64,000 nt of DNA from Epithemia pelagica (taxonomy: Eukaryota > Bacillariophyta > Bacillariophyceae > Surirellales > Surirellaceae): NCBI GenBank assembly GCA_946965045.2, contig OX337237.1, forward strand, positions 1,922,001 to 1,986,000. The letters are read 5' to 3'. Numbering within the stretch: position 1 is the stretch's first letter; each line of letters opens with the position of its first letter. The notes under the pieces were generated by a model. The model had not been told where the DNA came from. It worked only from the letters and a program-made list of their open reading frames with translations, and ran no database searches. The translations under genes and the position numbers were made by a program. Positions 1-8,699 of the stretch are shown piece after piece.

Positions 1-467
1 TCCTGCATGAGTCCATCTTCCCTGCTCCTGTCCTGTATCAAACTATCTTCATCCATGTCCAAGTTCTCATCGAGTAAGTCTTCATATGTCATTGTTGTTT
101 GAACAATTTCATTGTCGAAATGATAGATACGTCCCTTTTGTGCAGCCACTGTCGAGTTCTCACCAATATCATATTCGATTTGATCACCATGACCTTCATC
201 GACACCAAGCTCTGAAATATACTGACAAGAACTACCTTCATCCGTTGGATGTGTTGTTCGCGTATTACTTTGTTTACCAATCAATGACTGTTTCGATGTA
301 TGCTTCTTCTTACATGCTAATTCGTGCCTGGCTATTCCTTGTCTATGAAATCCTTCACCACAAAACGTGCAAAAACGATCATACTTCCCGCTATTCGATA
401 ATGTATATCTTGATTGCTCTGGATTCTCATTTGTACTGTGTGGGAGTTGCTTCCTCTTTCTTCCCAT
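1..467 (-). CDS. N-terminus of Plavaka-like transposase, partial, intact frame
   Basis: The minus-strand frame is open from ATG at 467-465 to the window edge (155 codons). It begins MGRKRKQLPH, a basic patch suited to nuclear import or DNA contact. About residues 35-54 form a C2HC zinc finger: CTFC, then an invariant-looking H in RQGIARHELAC. An acidic stretch ending DMDED follows. The right copy shows that the catalytic region should lie just off the left edge. That copy lacks 15 residues of this finger and is frameshifted, so this is the better-preserved copy. Start choice: first ATG after the promoter region, and the same ATG is kept in the other copy. The zinc finger is visible directly; transposase identity comes from the neighbouring copy. 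Confidence 0.7.
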   Translation of the reverse strand, partial: MGRKRKQLPHSTNENPEQSRYTLSNSGKYDRFCTFCGEGFHRQGIARHELACKKKHTSKQSLIGKQSNTRTTHPTDEGSSCQYISELGVDEGHGDQIEYDIGENSTVAAQKGRIYHFDNEIVQTTMTYEDLLDENLDMDEDSLIQDRSREDGLMQ

Positions 468-973
468 GGCCGTTCTAAAGTTATCTTGTTATTCCCTTTG
501 GAATCGAATACAATGCAACAACCAACGAAGGTGGACGAAGAAAATAATGACATCAGTGTCGTGCGTACTTAGGTACGTGGTCAACCCTGCTTCCGGGGGA
601 GAAATATTATAAATATTTCTGGGGGATATAACGGTCGAAAATTTTTTTTCAACACTGGAAAGAAAATTCGTTGCAAGCGTGCAGGTCTAAAACGGGAAAC
701 CTGATTTCTCGGCTGTTGGCAAAATTTCAAACTGAAATAAATACAGAACGATTCCAACCAAAGCAAGTAAAAGAATTTCAAACCATGATACCAACCTAGT
801 CTGAAGACGATGTGTTTTGAAACCTGGAACCAGGACTCGTTGTTTCTTTCTAGTTCATTGATTTGGAACAGTGCTCAGGTTACCCATAAAGTGAAAGAAG
901 TGTGGACAAAAAGGCAACGACCGGTAGACGCGTACAGGTGGATCGAGGAGGAAGCAGTGCCCGTCAAAAGGCA
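468..973. promoter_or_regulatory. Divergent intergenic region between transposase and first cargo gene
   Basis: About 500 bases separate the minus-strand transposase start from the plus-strand ATG at 974, so this stretch should hold both promoters. It recurs at 63457-63962 with only one difference that I found (ttatc against ttttc near 481), higher identity than the coding part beside it. It contains an AT-rich segment (aaatattataaatatttc, 601-618) and a T8 tract near 645. No core promoter motif can be assigned with confidence. Confidence 0.45.
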
Positions 974-1387
974 ATGAGTGACCGCAACCAAGCATACAGA
1001 GACAGACGCGAAAAAGATATAGAGAAACAAGAGAGAGAGGCCAGGCAACGCCAACAGAACCGGGAGAGACAGCAGGCTCAAGATAAGGAAAACCAAGTCG
1101 GAAATCAGGCTAACAATCGTCTCTCGTTATCTGGGCAAAGTACTAATGTTGGAAACGTACAAGAAACTGCATGTGGAGATATTGATAGATCGGTGGAGCA
1201 GGGTTCACATGACAGTCGATCCAGACCTCTGTTTGGAGACTCCACGATGAATGATAATATGAGAGATGACAGGTTGGGAGACTCCACGCTGAACGATAAT
1301 ATGAGAGACAGAACAGACACTACAGGTTTGAGAACACAGCCTACAACAATGTCCCAAAGGAACCCCACCAGAGACAATGGTGTGTAA
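974..1387 (+). CDS. Small highly charged cargo protein
   Basis: Encodes 137 residues from ATG 974. The frame is open back to 890 but has no earlier ATG; a GTG lies at 902. Residues 1-40 are dense in R, K, E, D and Q (RDRREKDIEKQEREARQRQQ), typical of a charged helix or coiled coil that could bind nucleic acid. A short repeat, GDSTMNDNMRD then GDSTLNDNMRD, occurs near residues 90-115. No known domain is recognised. Its 5' end is duplicated at 63963-64000, so it is a standard part of the element. It could be the first exon of the next gene, but I found no in-frame splice joining them. Confidence 0.5.
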   Translation: MSDRNQAYRDRREKDIEKQEREARQRQQNRERQQAQDKENQVGNQANNRLSLSGQSTNVGNVQETACGDIDRSVEQGSHDSRSRPLFGDSTMNDNMRDDRLGDSTLNDNMRDRTDTTGLRTQPTTMSQRNPTRDNGV

Positions 1388-1565
1388 TCTATCATTTTTG
1401 ACAATCGTCACATGGATCATACTCACATACTTGTCCCTCTAATGTACTCAACAGACACAAATCAACAGAGTATGTCTGATATAGCACAACCAGTCGGCAC
1501 TGAAGTTAGTAAGTTGTAATGAAATTCCTTTGAAGAAAGGTTGACATTCAAGCCATCGGCAGCTA

Positions 1566-2832
1566 ATGCATGTGGGTGATATGATGGGAACAGGTGGACA
1601 TGTCGCTCATGATGTTTCTTCACTTTCGGATATGTCCTTTACCACAGGTGGATTTTCCAATCGGAGCCATTTTACAGCTGTGACACATTCGACATCAGAA
1701 TCTCAAAAGGCAAGAAAAGACTCATCTGCATCTGGTGACATGCCAGTTTCTGAAACAACTTCCTTCAAATGGTTTGCTACCAGGAATTGTTTTAGGGTAT
1801 GCAAATATTGGAGTGACGAGGATAACATACCAGATGAGAAAGGGTTGTACAAACTTGCAAAGACTTACTTCAAGGAATATTTTCGAAGGAACGGGCTCAC
1901 TAACAAAAATATGAAAGAGACATGGTGGGTTGAATATGTTCCTCGCGTGAAAAGATATTTGGGAGTGAAAAGGTCGAATGTACTTGCCACATTCGCAAGA
2001 GCTTTTAAGGGTAAGACTCGTCCCAATCAGACTGCCATTGTGTTCTTCTTCTTGGCTTACTTGTGTCTCTTCATCTTCTGTAGCCCAAGTCAAGAAGGAT
2101 ATATGGAGATTTTACAAAGATGGCGTTCTCAAAAACACGTTCCCAACGATGTGCCCAAATGATGAGTATGGTAAAATGCCTTCGTTGGATGAGATGTTGG
2201 AAATGAGAGGAGATGATTGTAATAATAGTGCTTATGCATACATGATCTTGGTGTTTGCTCCAGCTGTCTGCGGAGAGTCAGTGACGAAGGAAGTTTTTGA
2301 TTTTGACCCTTCAGACGAAAATATACCAGAAGATGAAAAGAAGAGATGGTGGAAGAAGGCAGCAAAGAAAATTACACCAAGCGACGAGGCATTCATGTTA
2401 ACAATTCTTGAGGACAATTGGGATGTGTGGACATCAGAGGCAACCCTTCAGTTGAAATGGTCAATCAAGGCATTAGACCCTGTCTGGTATGGTGAAATGG
2501 ATGTTGAGAACGAACTAGTAAGTGAGCAAATGGATAAATATACATATTCCGGAAGAATGGGTAAAAACAGAAAGATGGATGCAAGAGGGTTGAACAGGTA
2601 TGAACAACTACAAAACAATGTCGTTGAAGACAGGAAGAAAGAGGTAGACAATGAATTTTGGAGATTTCTCAATACAGAGTATTGCAGAGTGATGAACTAT
2701 GGTAATAAAAGAAAGGGTGGTAGTACTGTGCAACGGAAGCGGAAGTTATATCTATGTGAGGAGACTGAAGATGAGGAGTCTGTGGATGGGGATGACAATG
2801 TGCAAGTGCAAACAGTATTAGTGCCAATTTAG
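1566..2832 (+). CDS. Spliced cargo gene of unknown function (exons 1566-2010 and 2084-2832)
   Basis: Two long frames join precisely if 2011-2083 is removed, giving about 397 residues. Residues 65-150 (from SFKWFATRNCFRVCKYW through a lysine/aromatic-rich stretch to VLATFARAFK) continue into QVKKDIWRFYKDGVL and FPTMCPNDEYGKMPSLDEML. The C-terminus has basic (KRKGG, QRKRK) and acidic (EETEDEES) runs. Aromatic and charged residues suggest a folded nuclear protein, but no known family is recognised. The gene lies downstream of and parallel to the small charged-protein gene and ends about 470 bases before the element's right end. Intact splicing and an open frame suggest a recently active copy. 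Confidence 0.6.
2011..2083 (+). other. Spliceosomal intron, 73 bases
   Basis: The donor is gtaag directly after AAGG at 2010; the acceptor is a pyrimidine-rich run ending in ttctgtag at 2083. Removal is phase 1 and joins two otherwise out-of-frame reading frames (AAG G|CC CAA). This is the clearest intron in the window and shows a eukaryotic host. Confidence 0.7.
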
Positions 2833-3303
2833 GTAGAGGTTTTATGTCAGAATGAAGAATAACATGATTGCCAAAATGCCCGTATGACAAGTCCTAGTAT
2901 GCAGTGATGATGCCCATGAATTGAAAATAGTATGACCAAGTGAAAGCACATGTGTTGTTAATATCATGTCAGGGGAATGTCCATGTGTGGTTTATACTAT
3001 GACGGTGGAATGCTCATGTTGTTGTTTGTATAATGTGAACATGATGTGCCTGGGTATGTTCAGTATTGACTGTTCATGTCCATTTGTGTTCTGGTTTCAT
3101 TCATGGAAAGTGTACATACGGGTGGTATCAAATGGATGGCAATGTACCCCTATTATGAAATGAAAATGTGCCAACTTTCGGATAATTAACGCGCCCATTG
3201 GGGTAAATTATATGTATGAACTGGGGGCATTTTATGTACAATTGGGGTGCATTTTATGTACAAATGGGGGGTGCATTGGGGGTGCCTTATTACCCCCTCA
3301 GAT
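2833..3303. repeat. Right terminal non-coding region with terminal inverted repeat
   Basis: No gene. ATTTTATGTAC occurs at 3229-3239 and 3251-3261 among runs of G (GGGGTGCA), and the outermost bases read ACATCTGAGGGGG on minus. The left end of the other copy (49777 onward) reads ACATCTAAGGGAGG and also has ATTTTATGCAC at 49842-49852. The two ends therefore match as diverged terminal and subterminal inverted repeats. The exact target-site duplication cannot be read because each copy shows only one end. Confidence 0.55.
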
Positions 3304-6300
3304 GTTGTTTTTGGGGTTCACGACGACAGTTACTTGTGTCCTTGTTGCATCTTCAGGTAAACCGGTGAGTACCAGTGTTTTGCTGTCTTGTACAATCTTT
3401 TCGCCGTCGTAAGTCTGAAGCAAACTCTGTGTCGATAATAGTCTGACACTTGTCTTGGGTACCAGGAAGGCAGGGATTCGGAGTTGTCTGATGTTTCCAG
3501 CGGAATCAAGAATGCTCCACAAGACCTCTCCTCGGCCAATTGCTTTTATGCGATTGGCGATGCCTTTCACTTTGAAGTTCGGTAGTGGTTCGATCTTCCC
3601 CACGAAGTCTTTCTCGTTGTTGGTTATGGAGATGCTGGCGCCGCTATCCCAGATAATGGGATAGGACGCGTCGCTTGGCATCGCGCTCCTCAAGGCCATT
3701 GGATCCAGAAGGCACTCTTCCAAACCAGCAGGAATAATGTACCTCCATGAGTTGTAGTTGTGTGTGTTCCCCAAGACTTGAAAGGCATTGAAGGAGCAGA
3801 GTTCCTCAAGGTGCGCTGTCAAACCAAAGACTTGTCTTGGGGTTGATGACTGGCGGCTGCTCCTCAAGGCTTTACTTCGAGTGGGTGAGTGGTTATCGGT
3901 GTTTCTGTTACGACGATTGGGCGTCGTGAACGAGGTTCGGTTGTTGTAATGGAAGCGCTGGTAGCTATTCGTGGGAATCACAGAGCTGCGGGTTCCCATG
4001 GGTGGATTGAACCTGGTACGTACTGAGTTGTTGTTGTTGTTGTACGGAGTTGCACAACGAGGGAGAGGGATTGGCCGTGGCATCCGTTGTCGCATACGTG
4101 CTCGTTTGTGTGCCGGTGAGGAAGTCACGGATCGAAACGATGGCTTTCGCTTGACACGAGGGTGATTAAAAGGGAATGCAGTGTTCTTCCCTCTTTTCGG
4201 ACGGGTACTGACGGGTGCACACGGAGGAGCAGCATGCGTGGAGTCAAAAGAATCCAGATGCAACAACTTGCAAAACGACCCAACAATCAAACGGACGCAA
4301 ATGAGCGGAAAACGGTGGCTCATTGCATAGGCCAGGCCATTGCTCACCACACGCCACAATCCACCAGAGGACAAAGTAGAGGATGCCGGATGGAGAGTGG
4401 CACGGAAATGGTGGGCTGAAGGTGGCGATGTGGAGTTGAACAAAGGAGAAGGGTGGCCTGTCACGGGTGAAATGGTCTTTGGAAGCAAGATCAATACAAC
4501 AATCCAGCAGGAAAGCCAAGAAAAGAAGGCGGGTTGGCATGAAGGATGTGCCAAAATGCTCCAGAGCAAAGCCCATAGTCCATAAAATAAGGTCTTGGTT
4601 CCCATCCAGTAGTAGCCAAAGCTAGACATGATAGATGCCATGCCGTCTGTGAAGACTGTAGTTGCATAGCTGGAAGGTTGGGGCGACGGCAGAAGATAGA
4701 GGACACTGGGTACCACCATGATCAACGTGATGAAGCTAGCGCGTAGCATGTGATGCCGCAAGGATCTTGAGTCAACAGTAGTGTCGACAGGCGCGGGGGC
4801 GCGTGGTGGAGTCACATAAGGACGACCACGGCGGGTTGACTCGGTGTATGACACGTCAAAGGCAGCCATATAAACTCCCGCGTGGTCATCGGTAGGATAG
4901 GACTTGTCTTGGTCAACAGTTACAGTAGAGATGTCATTAGAAGAGACTCGATCGGGAGTGACGGTAAGACAAGGGCGATCCAGGTTGTACCACGGTGGTG
5001 GAATTGGTCCACATTTCGTCAGTTCATAGGCTAAATCATGGATGAGACTTAAACCAGCATGCTCGTAGGGCGACCCTGGTGTTTGCTCGCACTCAAGAAT
5101 AAAATACCACATGTCGCGAATCATGCGACGGGTATTTTGAATCCGAAGAGTCAAAAGATCTTTGAGTCCCGGGTCGGACGCATGAGAATACTCAGCATAC
5201 AAAAACCATAAGTGGTCGGCCGCACTTGTGATCAGCTCATTCATGGTGTCAGGATGGCAAGCTAGTTCGGCTTCATTTTCTGCAGCATCGTCACCTTGCA
5301 AGTTTGTGGTGTCTTCAAAATCCACCATGGCAACACAGGCACAGTATTTTGCAAATGGATTTTCACTGCGCTTTTTGGTTCGAGAGTCGTCGTCGGTTTC
5401 GCTTGTATCTGTTGGTACGTACAGTGCACTAAGTTGACTGTTGTCGACGAAAGAAGTGGATGAGACAGATTCATCAGCCATTTTCTCCAAGGTCTCACAC
5501 GCTGCGCTTCTTGAATGTAGATCGACGGGCGGTGGATCGGAAATATTCACTGGAGAAGGCGTGGCGTTGCTCTGATTCAGGAACGAGACAAATTGATCAT
5601 ATTGTTGATCAATAGGTCGGTGCTCCATGATTCGAGAGCGAAGAAGACAGGGAAGAGGAGTTGAGTGCACACTCATTTCTGGCCAGACGGGAGCTGGGTT
5701 TGGATGGTTCGGGATCCTGGTTCCATCAACGAACCATCCCACGAACCATTCTTCGTCCTTAACGCGCTGATAGGCGACAGCTACGGTAAGTTCTGGTTCT
5801 TGATGTCGAAGAGCATATACCGTGTATTGCGCCCTCTCGTACCTCATTCCTTCTCTTTTTGCTGTGTTGGCTTCTTGCTCGATGGAGATGCGTGGATCAC
5901 GTGGGCGTGGCCGAGGCACAAAACTTCTGGTCCACTGCTCGAGAGCTTCGGTGGCAGGAGTCGGAAATTGGTCATTGCGCAATGGCGTCGGGTTCGTCAA
6001 CGGTGAAATGTCGGGTCGTCGAAGAGCTGGCGGCTTCGAATCGTCCAGGAGTCCTTCCTGCAGGTTCTTTAGGTGAGTAAGATCGCTGGTATTATCATGA
6101 CTGATAAGCGATCCTTCTTGTGTATCCATGGTTGTATCCAAACCATTTTCAATCTCACCACTATCTTGTTCATCTTCCTGCTTGATCTTGGTGCTGTCGA
6201 AACTCTTGTCGTGCACAGCTGCGTTTGCCTCGACGCTAGGGAAGGTACGTTGGTCTGTGGCACTGTGGTCACTGTCGTACCACATGTCAATGTCGTCCCA

Positions 6301-6444
6301 CCTGTCGAAGTATAATGTCTTGGCATGCGATCCACTCAACTTTTGCTTCTTCTTTTCTTGTTCATCTTCCTTATTGCTTGCCAAACTTGGTAAGTCTTTG
6401 TTTGCCACAGCTGGTGTGAGTTTTCGTGCTACAAGTGGTGGCAT
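3298..6444 (-). CDS. Copia-type protease frame with hydrophobic segments, 3' truncated
   Basis: The 1048-residue frame has three parts. About residues 1-560 are hydrophilic and acidic. About 568-588 (ASFITLIMVVPSVLYLLPSP), 615-652 (around LFYGLWALLWSILAHP and WIVVLILLP) and 705-730 (FPLICVRLIVGSFCKLL) are hydrophobic and look membrane-spanning; a basic stretch follows. The retroviral-type aspartic protease is at about 925-1030: WDSGAS gives the catalytic Asp in a D-S-G setting, followed by VRLLSTQSLLQTY. The frame stops at NPKNNI-TGA, exactly where the transposon end ACATCTGA begins, so the stop was probably supplied by the insertion. Upstream the same frame runs back to 6840 with one TAA at 6451-6453, so this may once have joined the preceding frame. 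Confidence 0.7.
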   Translation of the reverse strand: MPPLVARKLTPAVANKDLPSLASNKEDEQEKKKQKLSGSHAKTLYFDRWDDIDMWYDSDHSATDQRTFPSVEANAAVHDKSFDSTKIKQEDEQDSGEIENGLDTTMDTQEGSLISHDNTSDLTHLKNLQEGLLDDSKPPALRRPDISPLTNPTPLRNDQFPTPATEALEQWTRSFVPRPRPRDPRISIEQEANTAKREGMRYERAQYTVYALRHQEPELTVAVAYQRVKDEEWFVGWFVDGTRIPNHPNPAPVWPEMSVHSTPLPCLLRSRIMEHRPIDQQYDQFVSFLNQSNATPSPVNISDPPPVDLHSRSAACETLEKMADESVSSTSFVDNSQLSALYVPTDTSETDDDSRTKKRSENPFAKYCACVAMVDFEDTTNLQGDDAAENEAELACHPDTMNELITSAADHLWFLYAEYSHASDPGLKDLLTLRIQNTRRMIRDMWYFILECEQTPGSPYEHAGLSLIHDLAYELTKCGPIPPPWYNLDRPCLTVTPDRVSSNDISTVTVDQDKSYPTDDHAGVYMAAFDVSYTESTRRGRPYVTPPRAPAPVDTTVDSRSLRHHMLRASFITLIMVVPSVLYLLPSPQPSSYATTVFTDGMASIMSSFGYYWMGTKTLFYGLWALLWSILAHPSCQPAFFSWLSCWIVVLILLPKTISPVTGHPSPLFNSTSPPSAHHFRATLHPASSTLSSGGLWRVVSNGLAYAMSHRFPLICVRLIVGSFCKLLHLDSFDSTHAAPPCAPVSTRPKRGKNTAFPFNHPRVKRKPSFRSVTSSPAHKRARMRQRMPRPIPLPRCATPYNNNNNSVRTRFNPPMGTRSSVIPTNSYQRFHYNNRTSFTTPNRRNRNTDNHSPTRSKALRSSRQSSTPRQVFGLTAHLEELCSFNAFQVLGNTHNYNSWRYIIPAGLEECLLDPMALRSAMPSDASYPIIWDSGASISITNNEKDFVGKIEPLPNFKVKGIANRIKAIGRGEVLWSILDSAGNIRQLRIPAFLVPKTSVRLLSTQSLLQTYDGEKIVQDSKTLVLTGLPEDATRTQVTVVVNPKNNI

Positions 6445-6589
6445 GTCAGCTTACTCATCTTTGTTGTCTTCGCTTTCAGTGGAGCTGTCGTCATCCTTGT
6501 GAGGTCGACAGATCGAGACTGTTTCATTTTTCTTTTCTTTTGTTTCTGTGTTGCAGGTGCATGCTTCATTGTTGTCATCCTTCTGGTTG

Positions 6590-7333
6590 CTATCGTTGTG
6601 ATTGGTGGCATCTGGTTCGTTGTTGTTGGGTGACAGGATGCGGCGCAATTCGGGGCAGTGTCCAGTCAGTGTCATCATCGTCATTTCCAGAGTTGGTGGA
6701 ACTGCAGTCCATGGACGAGCTGTCGTCGGATGGTGACATGTCCCAGATGGTGAAGAAGACGTAGTGATCGACGGTGTCCTTACAACAATCAACCAAATCT
6801 TCACAACAATCAACCGAATCGCAACAATCATCGTCATCATTCATCAAAGCTTCGCAACAATCCACAGAGGCAAGGGACATACAGTCGGGTAAAGTAGCGA
6901 CGGGCAAGGTTGGAGGATTAAGTTGGTCGAGGTCGAACTCGGTCTGCCAAGCGGATACTTCGAGTTCAAGCTTCTTCGCATGGGTGGCATTCCGAGGTTT
7001 TGCTTTGTCCTTGTCGCCAGGAGACTTTTTGTACCCAACAATATGATTTGCCGTGGTGTGAGAGGTGTTCCAACGGGTGCAAACACCACACCAGAACCAC
7101 CGCTGGCCCTGAATCGTCTGCTGGTCAGGTGCACCAGGAGCAGGAGGGACTTTCTTCCAAGGGTTAGCCTGGGATCGATCGATGCGAGTGTTGTTACGCT
7201 TGTGAGTGGGCTTTCCCTTCCTGTCGCGGTGATTGGAGCCAGGCTGGGTATTTGGTCCATTGCTTGGAGTCGGGTTAGAACCCGGCGGGTTTCGAAGCGT
7301 CTGAATGAGTGCATTTAGACTAGCTTGAGTCAT
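6590..7333 (-). CDS. Copia nucleocapsid-like frame with zinc-binding motif
   Basis: Encodes 247 residues. Its ATG overlaps the gag stop as ATGA (7333-7330). The N-terminal half is rich in N, P, G and R, suiting RNA binding. WFWCGVCTRWNTSHTTANH at about residues 79-97 gives a CX2C...HX4H zinc-binding pattern like the knuckles of copia nucleocapsids. The C-terminal part is acidic with repeated DCC. Another minus-strand frame (6840-6451) overlaps the 3' part and leads into the protease frame, so a frameshift may have connected them in an intact element. Confidence 0.65.
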   Translation of the reverse strand: MTQASLNALIQTLRNPPGSNPTPSNGPNTQPGSNHRDRKGKPTHKRNNTRIDRSQANPWKKVPPAPGAPDQQTIQGQRWFWCGVCTRWNTSHTTANHIVGYKKSPGDKDKAKPRNATHAKKLELEVSAWQTEFDLDQLNPPTLPVATLPDCMSLASVDCCEALMNDDDDCCDSVDCCEDLVDCCKDTVDHYVFFTIWDMSPSDDSSSMDCSSTNSGNDDDDTDWTLPRIAPHPVTQQQRTRCHQSQR

Positions 7334-8382
7334 AATAGGATTCTGTTTCTTCTTAGTCCTCGAAACGGTAGCCTTGTTAGCAGTGAACGATGAGGGGACG
7401 GATTTGGAATCAGGAGAACTTGTTTAGGTGACCATTCACCTTCCTTGATACAGATTAGGTACTTCTTGTTGGCCTCCTCGATAACATCCGTGTACAAAAG
7501 TCGCTCTTTCTTCATATGACTGTCTCCGATAGAGCGATCTAGAAACCAAAAGTGGATGATCCCGTCATTGACACGCTTGTTCAGAGTAAGTAGGTCGAAC
7601 TTAGGCGTGTCAGGCCATTCAGTCTTGAGGATGTTAGCTAGGAGGTTCTCGGTGAGAGTGTGGTCGTACTGTCCAGCTGCGATCAACGGTCGCGCTTTTT
7701 CCGAAAAATCTTTGGTCAACGCCATAATATCGTGACCAGGATACTTGTGAGGCACAAGAGCTCGCATCTCGTGCTTCACTTGTTCCCAGTGCTGCGGGGA
7801 ATCATGTGTCACAATGGTGACAAGGACCATAAAGAGCTCGGGGAAGCACGTCACTTCCCTACTTTGGTCCTCAACTTCATGCCGAAAGGACTTTTCCAAA
7901 CAGTCGAGTAAGTAGTCCTGGGAACTGACGTCGTTGTTCCGGTCGTACTTGTCGTAACTAACAATCTGTGTCTTCATCAATTCCTTGACCTTGCTCATCG
8001 TGTATTTCGGGTGTTCGATTACAATAAACAACATGTCTTTGGGATCATGAGGATTGGGAAGGTATGCGATCGAGTCCATTCCGTGTTTAATCAAGTGCTG
8101 CTTGATTTCATCCTGGAGACGGCTAAAATCACCGGTCTTCTTGCTGAACTTGTCATCAGACCCAATGATGCGATCATAATATTTCTTGTCGGTCAGGGTA
8201 CGTATCTGCATCGTCCGCAATGGCTCTGTTACCTTTACCTCTAACCCATCCCACTTGTACGTGGGTTTTCCTCCTGTCCAGGCCACCCATTCGTCCTTCT
8301 TGCTTCGGACCAGTCCGCCGATCTTCGGCGTGTCGGGGCGGTAGTCGATACCGGGTGGAGGAGAAGGAGTCTCGTCACTCAT
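7330..8382 (-). CDS. Copia-like gag protein
   Basis: Encodes 350 residues from ATG at 8382-8380 (MSDETPSPPPG). The frame is open upstream to about 8698 but has no ATG there, so the first in-frame ATG is used. The body is mostly helical, with regularly spaced charged and aromatic residues (YDRIIGSDDKFSKKTGDFSR; YDKYDRNNDVSSQDYLL), consistent with a capsid-type gag domain. Recognition rests on position (first frame, before a zinc-knuckle frame and protease) and overall character, not on a catalytic motif. It ends TGA, overlapping the next ATG. Confidence 0.6.
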   Translation of the reverse strand: MSDETPSPPPGIDYRPDTPKIGGLVRSKKDEWVAWTGGKPTYKWDGLEVKVTEPLRTMQIRTLTDKKYYDRIIGSDDKFSKKTGDFSRLQDEIKQHLIKHGMDSIAYLPNPHDPKDMLFIVIEHPKYTMSKVKELMKTQIVSYDKYDRNNDVSSQDYLLDCLEKSFRHEVEDQSREVTCFPELFMVLVTIVTHDSPQHWEQVKHEMRALVPHKYPGHDIMALTKDFSEKARPLIAAGQYDHTLTENLLANILKTEWPDTPKFDLLTLNKRVNDGIIHFWFLDRSIGDSHMKKERLLYTDVIEEANKKYLICIKEGEWSPKQVLLIPNPSPHRSLLTRLPFRGLRRNRILL

Positions 8383-8699
8383 GGTGGTCTTTCTTCTTTG
8401 TCGTTGAGATGCAACAATCAAACCCTGATGTGGGGTGTCGTCGTTAGATGGACCTGGTGGAGACTCAACAATCTGCGAATCCGAAGCAGCAATACTCTGT
8501 CCTTGTTCGTCAACAAGGGTGTCTTCGTTCGTCGGATTGGCTACAGGTGTTGGAAGATCAGCAGATACTGTGTCTTCGTCACCTGGTATAGACACGAGGT
8601 CGAAGCTTCCTGCACCACTGGAAGTTGGTGAGTCCTCGTCGCTCGTGTTGGTACCTTGGTTGGAGCCTTGTTGGCTTCCGGCGCGCTTGTTTGGATGCT

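Larger units (their letters stand above)
1..3303. mobile_element. Right-hand part of a multi-gene Plavaka-like DNA transposon (left copy)
   Basis: Bases 1-1011 recur at 63042-64000, where they lie next to a transposase gene, so this stretch is the right-hand part of a repeated element whose left part lies outside the window. Order here: start of a transposase on minus, a divergent intergenic region, two plus-strand genes, then a terminal region rich in G tracts and ATTTTATGTAC motifs. The right boundary near 3303 is set by ACATCTGAGGG, read on minus. It resembles ACATCTAAGGG at 49777-49787, where the other copy begins. Sequence beyond 3303 reads as copia gag-protease, so the element sits inside a retrotransposon. 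The superfamily name is inferred from the transposase of the right copy. Confidence 0.7.

Noticed and set aside
902-973. GTG at 902 as the start of the small charged protein
   Set aside because: Non-ATG starts are rare in eukaryotic nuclear genes and the first ATG lies in frame at 974. An upstream spliced exon is possible but I could not find an in-frame junction.
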